Below are positions 1 to 8,105 of a stretch of 64,000 bases of DNA, piece after piece. The stretch comes from Collimonas humicola. GTDB lineage: Bacteria; Pseudomonadota; Gammaproteobacteria; Burkholderiales; Burkholderiaceae_D. The stretch is taken from assembly GCF_018304945.1 (NCBI RefSeq), contig NZ_JAGQEE010000001.1:186001-250000 (forward strand), in the 5' to 3' direction. A program made the translations under genes and the position numbers. Under the pieces are notes generated by a model. The model had not been told where the DNA came from and ran no database searches. It saw nothing but the letters and a program-made list of their open reading frames with translations. Positions within the stretch are counted from its first letter, which is position 1, and every line of letters begins with the position of its first letter.

Positions 1-410
1 ACCGCGGTGTAGTGCTCGAAGGCGGCGGTAACCGCCAGCCTGCTCATGGGAGACACGCCGCGCTGGCGCCCCAGTTCGATCAAATCGGCTGCCCAGTATT
101 GCCAGTGATTGACCAGGCCTTGTTTTTCCAGCTCGGCGTTATACAGCGTATGGACCCGGCGGTGAGTCGCTTCCTGGCCGATGAAATCGCGGATGGTCGC
201 CTGCAACTGCGCGTGTTCGGCGCCGTCCGGCAAGGCCAGCGCGGCTTCGCGCACGGAATCGATGAAATCTTGCTCGCCGACCGGGAAGCTCATCGACAAG
301 GCATTGAAAAACTGGGTGCGGAAGGCTTTGCCGGCCAGCCAGTGGCGGGGAAAGCCTTGTGACAGGTCGATGAGTAGTTTTCTTACCAACAAGGGACTGG
401 ATGTATTCAC
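1..410 (-). CDS. Metal-dependent hydrolase, PF10118-like (partial, C-terminus outside window)
   Basis: Reading the minus strand from a GTG at 410 gives an open frame that runs off the left edge. The protein begins with the stretch SQGFPRHWLAGKAF and continues with RTQFFNALSMSFPVGEQDF, typical of the PF10118 'predicted metal-dependent hydrolase' family of membrane-associated four-helix proteins. A candidate ligand stretch, GQEATHRRVHTLYNAE, supplies a Glu and two His. About 136 residues are visible, roughly half of a usual family member. It is divergent from the TetR gene at 505, so the two are probably regulated together. The GTG start is inferred; no in-frame ATG lies just upstream. The family is fairly sure, the substrate unknown. 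Confidence 0.72.
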   Translation of the reverse strand, partial: MNTSSPLLVRKLLIDLSQGFPRHWLAGKAFRTQFFNALSMSFPVGEQDFIDSVREAALALPDGAEHAQLQATIRDFIGQEATHRRVHTLYNAELEKQGLVNHWQYWAADLIELGRQRGVSPMSRLAVTAAFEHYTA

Positions 411-441
411 GGGCTTGCCTCTGGCGATTGACGATGGAATC

Positions 442-463
442 AGTATACTGAGCATTATTCAGT
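442..463. promoter_or_regulatory. Candidate TetR operator between divergent genes
   Basis: The 94-base gap between the GTG at 410 (minus) and the ATG at 505 (plus) holds the 8-bp palindrome AGTATACT at 442-449. Overlapping it is an inverted repeat with arms ACTGA (447-451) and TCAGT (459-463). A TetR-family regulator with a divergent neighbour usually binds such a site and represses both genes. Assignment is by position and symmetry only. Confidence 0.4.
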
Positions 464-504
464 TTTTAAACTCGCAACTTGCTCAGTTTTTCAAAGGCGC
501 CAGC

Positions 505-1158
505 ATGACCAAGAAAATTCCCGGTTCCTCCTCTGAAACAATGCGAAAATTGCCGACCCAGGAGCGGGCGCAGCGCACCATAGAAACCATTTTCGAGACC
601 ACTGCTCAGATTTTGGAAAGCGAAGGCGCGGCCGGCCTGACCACCAACAAGGTGTCGGAAAAAGCCGGTTTTTCGATCGGCACCCTGTATCAATATTTTC
701 CCAGCAAGGATGCCATCCTGTCGGCCTTGATCGCCCGCGAGCGGCGGCGCGTGATGGATGAGCTGGACGCCTTGATGGAAAGCGCCGAGACCCAGATCGA
801 CCAGCTCGACCCGAAAGCCTTTCTGCGCCAGTTCATCCGCATCAATATCGAGGGCCTGGGCAGCGGCAGGAGCGCCAAGCGGGCGATGATCCGCTTTGCC
901 TGGCAGCACGATCACCACGAAGACATCACCCAGGCCTTGCGCGAGACGGCGGAACGGATCGCCATCAGCATGCAGCGCATCCATCACCCCAACCTGCGGC
1001 CGCCGACGCCGGCCATGATGTTCGTGGTGACGCGCGCGGTGATCGGCGCCATCCGCAGCGCCTCGCTGGAGAAGTCGCCGCTGCTGGGCAGCATCGAATT
1101 TGAAGACGAACTGGTGCAACTGGCCTGGGGCATGCTGGCGCGCGCGCCCGATTTTTAA
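505..1158 (+). CDS. TetR/AcrR family transcriptional regulator
   Basis: A 217-residue one-component repressor. The N-terminal helix-turn-helix (about residues 20-65) shows TTNKVSEKAGFSIGTLYQYF followed by PSKDAILSAL, a textbook TetR DNA-recognition segment. The C-terminal part is helical and should hold the ligand and dimer surfaces. I chose the ATG at 505 because the frame upstream overlaps the opposite gene; an ATG at 541 is the alternative. It is divergent from the PF10118 hydrolase gene, its most likely target. The inducer cannot be told from sequence. mnmH follows 73 bases downstream on the same strand, but a shared function is not implied. Confidence 0.88.
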   Translation: MTKKIPGSSSETMRKLPTQERAQRTIETIFETTAQILESEGAAGLTTNKVSEKAGFSIGTLYQYFPSKDAILSALIARERRRVMDELDALMESAETQIDQLDPKAFLRQFIRINIEGLGSGRSAKRAMIRFAWQHDHHEDITQALRETAERIAISMQRIHHPNLRPPTPAMMFVVTRAVIGAIRSASLEKSPLLGSIEFEDELVQLAWGMLARAPDF

Positions 1159-1231
1159 GCAGATTGCCGGACTGCCCGCGAAATACCGGATAATGACGGT
1201 TCCGGTGTGGCCCCAACCAACAGAAACGTAC

Positions 1232-2293
1232 ATGAAATACCCCGCATTGCTTTCCTTTGAAGAAGTGTTCCCCCAGATCAGGCAGTTCGATACCATCATC
1301 GATGCCCGCACGCCTGCGGAGTTTGCCGAAGACCGGATTCCGGGCGCCATCAATTGCCCGGTGCTGAGCGACGCCGAGCGCGTGCAGGTCGGCACGCTGT
1401 ACAAGCAGGTCAGCGCGTTTGAAGCGAAGAAGCTGGGGGCGGTGCTGGTCGCGCGCAATATTGCGCAGCATATCGAAACCCAGTTCATCGGCAAGCCGCG
1501 TGAATGGACGCCGCTGATCTATTGCTGGCGCGGCGGCAACCGCAGCGGCGCGATGGCGCATATCATGGCCAGGATCGGCTGGCCGGTGGTGCAGCTGGAT
1601 GGCGGCTACAAGGAATTCCGCCGCTATGTGATCGGCAGCCTGGCGCAGCTGCCGCAGCAATTCGCCTTCAAGGTGATTTGCGGACCTACCGGCAGCGGCA
1701 AGAGCCGCCTGCTGCAGGTGCTGGAGCAGCAGGGCGCGCAGGTGCTCGACCTGGAGCGGATCGCGGCCCACCGCGGTTCGGTGCTGGGCAATCTGCCGCA
1801 GGAAGCGCAGCCGTCGCAGAAGGCGTTTGAAAGCAGGATCTGGGACAAGCTGCAATACTTCGATCTGCGCTACCCGGTATTTGTCGAATCGGAAAGCAAG
1901 AAGATCGGCAACCTGCGGGTGCCGGAGGCATTGATGGAACAGATCCGCAAGTCGGCCTGCATCGCGCTGACGCTGCCGCGTACCGAGCGGGTCCGGCTGC
2001 TGATGGATGACTATGCGCATTTCGTCGCCGACCCGGCCTTGCTGAATACGCAACTGGCTTGCCTGAGCTACCAGCATGGCCGCGAGAAGGTCGGCGAATG
2101 GCAGCAGATGGCCACGGCCGGGCAGGTCGAGCCGCTGGTTGATGAGCTGTTGCTGAAGCACTATGATCCGGCCTATGCGCAATCGATCAAGCGCAATTTC
2201 GGCCAGTTCTCGACGGCGCAGATACTCGATCTGGCGGATATTTCACCAGAGGCTTTTTTGCAGGCTGCAAGGCAGTTGCATCAAGATAAATAA
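1232..2293 (+). CDS. mnmH: tRNA 2-selenouridine synthase MnmH (SelU/YbbB)
   Basis: This enzyme replaces the sulfur of 2-thiouridine at the tRNA wobble position with selenium, using selenophosphate from SelD, by way of a geranylated intermediate. The 353-residue protein has an N-terminal rhodanese domain with the catalytic loop CWRGGNRSG (Cys98) and a C-terminal P-loop domain with GPTGSGKS (about 151-158), the diagnostic two-domain layout. Length is normal. The ATG at 1232 was chosen because the earlier frame overlaps the TetR gene. selD follows 70 bases downstream on the same strand, so the donor and user of selenophosphate are adjacent and probably cotranscribed. Confidence 0.95.
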   Translation: MKYPALLSFEEVFPQIRQFDTIIDARTPAEFAEDRIPGAINCPVLSDAERVQVGTLYKQVSAFEAKKLGAVLVARNIAQHIETQFIGKPREWTPLIYCWRGGNRSGAMAHIMARIGWPVVQLDGGYKEFRRYVIGSLAQLPQQFAFKVICGPTGSGKSRLLQVLEQQGAQVLDLERIAAHRGSVLGNLPQEAQPSQKAFESRIWDKLQYFDLRYPVFVESESKKIGNLRVPEALMEQIRKSACIALTLPRTERVRLLMDDYAHFVADPALLNTQLACLSYQHGREKVGEWQQMATAGQVEPLVDELLLKHYDPAYAQSIKRNFGQFSTAQILDLADISPEAFLQAARQLHQDK

Positions 2294-2363
2294 CCGGGCG
2301 GCCAGGCGCTTGCCGGCCGCCAACCGACGCTTGTTCCAGGCCACCTTTATCCCCAGGAATCGT

Positions 2364-3422
2364 ATGTCAGATCTCTCCGCAAACAGCATCAAACTCACTT
2401 CCTTTTCCCACGGCGGCGGCTGCGGCTGCAAGATCGCGCCCGGCGTGCTGGCGCAGATCCTCAAGGGCTCCAGCGGCTTTCCTGTGCCCAAGGAATTGCT
2501 GGTCGGGATTGAAACCGCCGACGACGCCGCCGTCTACCAGCTCAATGAAGAGCAGGCGCTGATCGCCACCACCGACTTCTTCATGCCCATCGTCGACGAT
2601 CCCTTCGACTTCGGCCGCATCGCCGCCACCAACGCCATTTCCGATGTCTACGCCATGGGCGGCACGCCGATCATGGCGCTGGCGCTGGTCGGCATGCCGG
2701 TCAACAAACTGCCGCTGGAAGTGATCGCCAGCATCCTCAAGGGCGGCGAGTCGGTCTGCGCGCAGGCCGGGATTCCGATTGCCGGCGGCCACACCATCGA
2801 TTCGGTCGAGCCTATCTACGGCCTGGTGGTGCTGGGCCTGGTCCATCCTTCCAAGGTCAAGCGCAATGCCGGCGCCAAGGCCGGCGACAAGCTGATCCTG
2901 GGCAAGCCGATCGGCGTCGGTGTGCTCTCCGCCGCTCTTAAAAAAGAAGCGCTGGATGCGGCAGGCTATGCGGCGCTGATAGACAACACCACCAAGCTGA
3001 ACAAGCCAGGCAAGCTGCTGTCGGAGATGGAAGCCGTACACGCGCTGACCGACGTCACCGGCTTCGGCCTGCTCGGCCATACGCTGGAACTGGCGCGCGC
3101 GGCCAAGCTGTGCGCCCGGCTCAGCATGGGCGCGGTGCCCTTGCTGCCGGGAGTGCAGCAGTTGGCGGAGCAAGGCTGCGTCACCGGCGCCTCGCCGCGC
3201 AACTGGGATGGCTACGGCCATGAAGTGACGCTGGCCGCGGCCATTACAGATGTCCAGCGCAGCCTGCTGACCGATCCGCAAACCTCGGGCGGCCTGCTGG
3301 TGTCTTGCGGCGCCGGCGCGGTTGACGAAGTGCTGGCGTTGTTCCGGCGCGAAGGCTTTGCCGATGCCGCCGTCATCGGCGAGATGACGGCGGGCGTGGC
3401 AGGCGTCGAAGTGATTGCCTGA
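2364..3422 (+). CDS. selD: Selenide, water dikinase (selenophosphate synthetase)
   Basis: SelD makes selenophosphate from selenide and ATP. The 352-residue protein has the N-terminal active-site loop SHGGGCGCK, where Cys20 and Lys23 correspond to the essential Cys17 and Lys20 of the E. coli enzyme; the active-site residue is Cys, not selenocysteine. AIR-synthase-like ATP-binding motifs follow (ETADDAAVY, TTDFFMP, DVTGFGLLGH, TDPQTSGGLL). It lies directly after mnmH, which points to tRNA selenation as its main use. No selA, selB, selC or selenoprotein gene was seen in the window. Its stop is 6 bases from the stop of the convergent PepSY gene. Confidence 0.96.
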   Translation: MSDLSANSIKLTSFSHGGGCGCKIAPGVLAQILKGSSGFPVPKELLVGIETADDAAVYQLNEEQALIATTDFFMPIVDDPFDFGRIAATNAISDVYAMGGTPIMALALVGMPVNKLPLEVIASILKGGESVCAQAGIPIAGGHTIDSVEPIYGLVVLGLVHPSKVKRNAGAKAGDKLILGKPIGVGVLSAALKKEALDAAGYAALIDNTTKLNKPGKLLSEMEAVHALTDVTGFGLLGHTLELARAAKLCARLSMGAVPLLPGVQQLAEQGCVTGASPRNWDGYGHEVTLAAAITDVQRSLLTDPQTSGGLLVSCGAGAVDEVLALFRREGFADAAVIGEMTAGVAGVEVIA

Positions 3423-3428
3423 TGCAGC

Positions 3429-4913
3429 TCAGGCCCGTTTCCTGAAAAACAGCGTGTCGCCCAGCCATACCGCGATCATGCTCGCGCCCATCAGCGGGAA
3501 GATGATGCCGAGCAGCGCCATATAGCTTTTCCAGCGCACGATGGACGGCGGCGGCTGCGATACCCGCTTGGGTGCGCCTAGCGAATCTTGCGGGCGGCGC
3601 AGCCACCACATCACGAAGCCGGTGACGGCCATGCCCAGCAGCGCCAACGAAACCGCCGCGCACAGCAGCTGGTTGGCCAGGCCGAAATATTCCCCCATGT
3701 GCAGCGCCACCCCTAGCGTCACCAGTTTCGAGACCGGGTTATAGTCGGCAAAGCGCAGGTCCTTGACGATGTTGCCGCTGTACTGGTCGATATGCAGGGT
3801 GCGCTGGCGGTCCAGGTCGGAACGTACAAACTCGCCGGCGCCGGGGGCGTAGGACGCCGTGAACACGCCGGAACTCTTGCCCGGCAGCGCCAGCTGATAA
3901 GTCGCCATGCCGTTGCGCGCGGCGATTTCCACTGCCTGATCGATGTCCAGGGCTTGCCGCGGTATGCGGCGCGACTGCGGCACCGGCGTTGCGCCTACCG
4001 CCCACGGAACGTTCGCCAGCGGCAGATCCTGCATTTTCATGGAAGGCATGTCGTCCATGGCGGCCATGTCATGCGCAGGCGGCGCTTGCGCGACAACTTT
4101 GGGTTGGCTGGCGCCGGCCCAGGTCACCACGGCCTGGAAATTCTTGCCCCAGAAGCTGGACCACGGCATGCCGCTCAGGATGAAAAACAGCGCGCCTATC
4201 GACACCCAGATGCCGGCCACCAGATGGAGTTCGCGCCAGATTGCGCGGCCGCGCAGACCGAGCCGCGGCAGCAGCGTGCCCCATATGGAAAACCGCTTGC
4301 GCGGCCACCATAAGGCGATGCCGGTGCCGACCATGATCAAGGTCCAGCAGGCAGCCAGTTCCATCAGCCAGCCGCCCCAGCGTCCCAGCAGCAGGTCGCG
4401 ATGGATTTGCCGTACCTGCTTCATCAAGCGGTGCTCGACGCTGAGCGTGCCGAGCAGCCGGCCGCTGTACGGATCGAGGTAGACGCTGGTGCTGTCGCCG
4501 GACGGCAGGCGGAACACTGCTTCGGTGCTGCGCGATGGATCGGCGCTGACCGAAACCGACGTTGGCGCGGCGTCTGCGGGCAGGGCGCCGGCGGCAATTC
4601 CGAGCAGCTTGCCGTAGGCCAGCCGCGGCTGGCCGCCGGCGGCGACGTGCAGCATGTCGCCATACAAGAAGTTTTCGATCTGCGGCTTGAAGACATAGAT
4701 GGCCCCGGTGATCGCCAGCACCATCAGGAAGGGCATGACAAACAGGCCGGCATAGAAATGCCAGCGCCACAGGATGCGGTAGTTGCGCGATGCGACTGAA
4801 CTGCTGTCGTCTGGCGTCGCTTGCTGAGGTAGGGTTTGAGAAGCGGTTTTAGATGCGGCTTGAGATGCGGCTTGAGATGCGGCTTGAGATGCGGCTTGAG
4901 ATGCGGCTTGCAT
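3429..4913 (-). CDS. PepSY-associated transmembrane protein
   Basis: A 494-residue inner-membrane protein of the PepSY_TM family, often encoded beside TonB-dependent receptors and thought to act in metal reduction or handling. The first membrane helix lies in HFYAGLFVMPFLMVLAITGA; further helices follow at WLMELAACWTLIMVGTGIAL, WVSIGALFFILSGMPW and near the C-terminus. A periplasmic loop contains a Met/His/Asp-rich stretch (AHDMAAMDDMPSMKMQD), suggestive of copper or another soft metal. I chose the ATG at 4913 because it has a good AAGGA ribosome site; a GTG at 4961 overlapping the receptor stop would add 16 residues. The N-terminus carries an AASQ repeat coded by five 12-base units. Last gene of the minus-strand cluster. 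Confidence 0.85.
   Translation of the reverse strand: MQAASQAASQAASQAASQAASKTASQTLPQQATPDDSSSVASRNYRILWRWHFYAGLFVMPFLMVLAITGAIYVFKPQIENFLYGDMLHVAAGGQPRLAYGKLLGIAAGALPADAAPTSVSVSADPSRSTEAVFRLPSGDSTSVYLDPYSGRLLGTLSVEHRLMKQVRQIHRDLLLGRWGGWLMELAACWTLIMVGTGIALWWPRKRFSIWGTLLPRLGLRGRAIWRELHLVAGIWVSIGALFFILSGMPWSSFWGKNFQAVVTWAGASQPKVVAQAPPAHDMAAMDDMPSMKMQDLPLANVPWAVGATPVPQSRRIPRQALDIDQAVEIAARNGMATYQLALPGKSSGVFTASYAPGAGEFVRSDLDRQRTLHIDQYSGNIVKDLRFADYNPVSKLVTLGVALHMGEYFGLANQLLCAAVSLALLGMAVTGFVMWWLRRPQDSLGAPKRVSQPPPSIVRWKSYMALLGIIFPLMGASMIAVWLGDTLFFRKRA
4851..4910. repeat. Five tandem 12-bp units inside the PepSY gene
   Basis: The unit AGATGCGGCTTG (plus strand) is repeated five times without change from 4851 to 4910. 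On the coding strand it gives repeats of A-A-S-Q near the protein start, just before the first membrane helix. Because 12 is a multiple of 3, copy-number change would alter length and not frame. Confidence 0.95.
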
Positions 4914-4957
4914 GATTTTTCCTTGCTGAAAATAATCGGCTTGAATGGACCGACGGC

Positions 4958-7315
4958 TCACAGGCTGACCTTGGCTTCCAGGTAGAAGGTCCGGCCAGGG
5001 TAGGGGTAGTAGACGTAGTAGCGGCGGTTGGTCAGGTTGTCGACGCCGATGCCAAGCTCGGTATGCCTGTCTGGCCTGAACGTGAGCTTGCTGTCGAACA
5101 CCAGGAAGGAACTGGTGCCGCCGAAGGTGTCCGGGTTGACATCGCTGTTGGTCAGGGTGTTGTACTGGCGGCCGGAATAACGTCCGGCCAGCGTCGCCGT
5201 GGCCTGCTCGCTGATGCGGTAGCTGCCGACCAGGTTGCTGCGCCAGAGAGGGATGCGGTAGAAATTCTTGCCGACCGTCGCCGGGTTCTTGCTGTTCTCA
5301 AGGATGATGGAACGGGTATAGCCGACGCTGGCGCTGAGATCCAGGCCGCGCAGCAGGACATCCTCGGCGGCATAGCTGAGCTCGATGCCGCGCGACCTGA
5401 CGCGGTCGATGTTCTGGATGCTGCTCACGTTGGGAAATACCGTGGTGTTGGTCTGGCTGAACAAGGTGTTCTTGACGTCGTCTTCAAACAGCGACATGCG
5501 CAGCAGGCCGTTGAAATGCGCCCACTCAGCGCTCAGTTCCTTGGCCAGGTCGTTTTCCGGTTTCAGGTTGGGATCGTTGTTGACCAGCGTCGAGCCGGTC
5601 AGGCTGCCCTGGAACAGTTCGCTGACGGTCGGAAAACGATAGGCGCGGCCGCTTGAAAAGCGCAGGGTCAGGTCGGAACCGGCCTTGTAGGAGAGCGCTA
5701 CCTTGGGCGACCAGTAAGAGAGACTGCGGTCGGCGTAGCGCCGGGCCGATCCGGTGACGGCGCGGGCGCCGTCGTAGGCGCGCCAGTCTTCGTAGCGCAG
5801 GCCGTAAGTCAGTTTCCATAACTGGTTCAGCTGCCAGGCATCCTGGGCAAACAGCGCCTGTGTTTCGGTCTTGCCGGCAAAGGCGTTGTTGAAGCTGTCG
5901 CTGCCGTCGCTGCGGCGCCAGTTGCTCAAGTTATAGGTCGTGTTTTCAAGAAAATAATTGTCGTAGTGATAGCCGAAGGTCGGCCAGTGGCTGCCGGCGG
6001 CAACGGCTGCGGGTTTGTAGTCGGCGGCCAGGTCCAGCGTTTTCCAGCCGGAGCCGTCGCCGAAGGTGGCCACGCCGCCCGGATTGCCGGCCAGCGCGCT
6101 GTTGGCGGAGCGGGAGATGCTTTTTGCGACATCGAAATATGAGGCGATTGCTGAATAGTTCCAGCCGCTGGCGTTGCGGCTTTTCAGCGTCAGTCCGTAC
6201 AGCTGGTTTTCGCTCTCGCTGGCCGCCGGAGCAAAGAACGACTCCGGCAGCTTGTACTGGTAGCCGCCGATGTTCACCAGCCCTGAATAGACCGGATTGC
6301 CCTTGGCGTCGCGCAGGAAAGTCTGGGTGCTGTTGCTGACTTGCTGGCGCCAGTAGCCGAAGGTGAAGCCGGCTTGCAAGGTGGGTGTGATGTCGTAGGC
6401 AGCCTTGAACTTGAACTGGTCCTGCAGCGCGCGTTCGGCGCCTTCGGCGTTGACGCCGAAGATGGTGGCCGGGGCGCCGTTCGGATCGGTATAGGAATAA
6501 GCCCCGGTGACAGGAATTGCCGCAGCCCCGGCAGCCTGCGTCGAGCGCGGCTGGCTGGCATAGACGAAGGGCTGGCCGGCGTTGCTCAGGTGATCGATGC
6601 CGAGCAGGAAGGAGAGGTCGCCGACTTTGTTGCCGATCGCCGCGGTGCTTTTGTTGCCGTCGAAATGGCCGTCGACGCCGAACAGCTTGAATTGCTGGCT
6701 GAATACCTGTGTCTTCAGCATCGCCTCCAGCCTGGTCGGCATTTTGGTAGTGATGGCGACGGTCGCACCCATCGAATTGCCCGGATACAGGGCGGAGAAC
6801 GGGCCGTAGACCACATCTACCTGCGCAATATCTTCCGGAAAAACCATGGACCAGCGCGGCGGAAAGCTGTGGGTATTGCCTAGCAGGTTGCTGAGCAGCA
6901 GGCCGTCGGCGTACACCAGGCCGCGCGCAGTCTGCGAAGTGCCGTTGCCGCGCACCGACATGGTGGCGTTTTCATCGCCGATGAAGCGCTTGCGGATCGC
7001 CATGTTCGGCATGTATTTCAAGGCGTCTTCGGTGTTGACGACGTTCAGGTTTTGCAACTGCTCGGCAGTGATGCGCTCGCTGCTGGCCGGCAGGTTGGGA
7101 TCGAGCACCCGCTTTTCGCGGGCGCCGGTGACGAATACTTCCGGCACCGCGTGCACGTCGTCGGCGGCGTGGGCGCTTTGCGCAAATATGGGCAAGCTGA
7201 ATGACAGCGGCAGCAACGCTGCCGATAGTGCGCATGAACGGCGTAAAGAAAAAGGCGGCGGCGACTGGCGAGGGCGCGACAAGGCGCCCTCAGTTTGCGT
7301 GAGCAAATCAAGCAT
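4958..7315 (-). CDS. TonB-dependent outer-membrane receptor
   Basis: A 785-residue receptor that imports a chelated metal or similar ligand using TonB energy. A signal peptide ends near AQSAHA|ADD (about residue 50). The plug domain follows, with VPEVFVTGAREKR as TonB-box-like region, then ERITAEQLQNLNVVNTEDALKYMPN, GLVYADGLLLSN and AQVDVVYGPFSALYPGNSMG. The C-terminal beta-barrel ends in YPGRTFYLEAKVSL with the usual aromatic-rich last strand. It lies between the DUF2946 gene upstream and the PepSY gene downstream, all on the minus strand, as in metal-uptake operons. The ligand cannot be set from sequence; copper or a siderophore are the leading options. Confidence 0.93.
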   Translation of the reverse strand: MLDLLTQTEGALSRPRQSPPPFSLRRSCALSAALLPLSFSLPIFAQSAHAADDVHAVPEVFVTGAREKRVLDPNLPASSERITAEQLQNLNVVNTEDALKYMPNMAIRKRFIGDENATMSVRGNGTSQTARGLVYADGLLLSNLLGNTHSFPPRWSMVFPEDIAQVDVVYGPFSALYPGNSMGATVAITTKMPTRLEAMLKTQVFSQQFKLFGVDGHFDGNKSTAAIGNKVGDLSFLLGIDHLSNAGQPFVYASQPRSTQAAGAAAIPVTGAYSYTDPNGAPATIFGVNAEGAERALQDQFKFKAAYDITPTLQAGFTFGYWRQQVSNSTQTFLRDAKGNPVYSGLVNIGGYQYKLPESFFAPAASESENQLYGLTLKSRNASGWNYSAIASYFDVAKSISRSANSALAGNPGGVATFGDGSGWKTLDLAADYKPAAVAAGSHWPTFGYHYDNYFLENTTYNLSNWRRSDGSDSFNNAFAGKTETQALFAQDAWQLNQLWKLTYGLRYEDWRAYDGARAVTGSARRYADRSLSYWSPKVALSYKAGSDLTLRFSSGRAYRFPTVSELFQGSLTGSTLVNNDPNLKPENDLAKELSAEWAHFNGLLRMSLFEDDVKNTLFSQTNTTVFPNVSSIQNIDRVRSRGIELSYAAEDVLLRGLDLSASVGYTRSIILENSKNPATVGKNFYRIPLWRSNLVGSYRISEQATATLAGRYSGRQYNTLTNSDVNPDTFGGTSSFLVFDSKLTFRPDRHTELGIGVDNLTNRRYYVYYPYPGRTFYLEAKVSL

Positions 7316-7405
7316 AAAACTCCCCTGGACTTCAATGGATAAGCATCCCCGTATTGCCGCGGCAACAGGGGATTCGCGGCAGCTCAGCTGCCGCCAGACG
7401 GCTGG

Positions 7406-7798
7406 TCAGGAGAGGGCAGGAGGCGGATCCAGCGGATGGGTGCGGCCGCGAAACGGCCGTGGCGGAATGTAGTCGTACAGCAGCGGGCTGGCATGCGACA
7501 GCGTCGCCGAAGTCGCCAGAAGGAGATCGAAAGACGCCGTCGGCGGCGGGCTGTTGGCCAGCAGCGAGCAGTAGCCGCAGGCATTCCAGTGGTCACCGGC
7601 CGGCATGGACGATTTGCCGCTGCCGCCATGGTCCTGGACCAGCCCGGCCGAGGTGCAGATCTCGTTGTATATCTGGTTGTAAGCCTGGATCGCGCCGCTC
7701 GCCTTGAGCGACTGCGAAACTGTCGGCATCAGGATGCCTAGCCAGATGGCAAACAGGCAGCTCCAGACAACAATTTTTTGGCGGCGGATGCGGAACAT
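7406..7798 (-). CDS. DUF2946 family protein
   Basis: A 130-residue small protein with an N-terminal hydrophobic segment (VVWSCLFAIWLGILMPTVS), a central Cys pair in HWNACGYCSLL and a Pro-rich tail ending PPRPFRGRTHPLDPPPALS. The paired-Cys plus nearby His pattern and the position directly upstream of a TonB receptor and PepSY gene fit DUF2946, whose members sit next to copper-related or other metal receptors. The function is not established; the CxxC could bind metal. It is probably the first gene of the three-gene minus-strand transcript. Confidence 0.75.
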   Translation of the reverse strand: MFRIRRQKIVVWSCLFAIWLGILMPTVSQSLKASGAIQAYNQIYNEICTSAGLVQDHGGSGKSSMPAGDHWNACGYCSLLANSPPPTASFDLLLATSATLSHASPLLYDYIPPRPFRGRTHPLDPPPALS

Positions 7799-8105
7799 GG
7801 ATAGCTAACGAAGGCTTGCGGGAGGATGCTGTGCGGCAAAGCCCGTCGATTATAGGGGGAGGCCCGGATGAGCACAAGACCGTAAGCCGCCAGGCCGGCG
7901 AGAGGGTGGCTTGCAGCAATTCTGCAGAACTGCCCTTGTGTGAAAATAGTACAAGCCGGCCCTGGCTTTTGTGGTAGCGCCCTTCAGGCCGGCAATCCTA
8001 TAGTCTCCCTGCGTCACAAAGACGCGGCCGGTGCAGCCGGTCCATGGTAATCGCCGGCGGCTTGCACTTCGCTGGGGTGCTCAAAAAACAGAGGAGACAA
8101 TAGTG
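7799..8105. other. Intergenic region between divergent DUF2946 and ABC operons
   Basis: These 307 bases carry the promoters of two divergent operons. A TATAGT hexamer at 7999-8004 is a possible -10 for the plus-strand ABC operon but lacks a clear -35. The first ABC gene has a good AGAGGAG ribosome site just before 8106. I saw no convincing Fur box, repeat or small gene. Confidence 0.4.
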
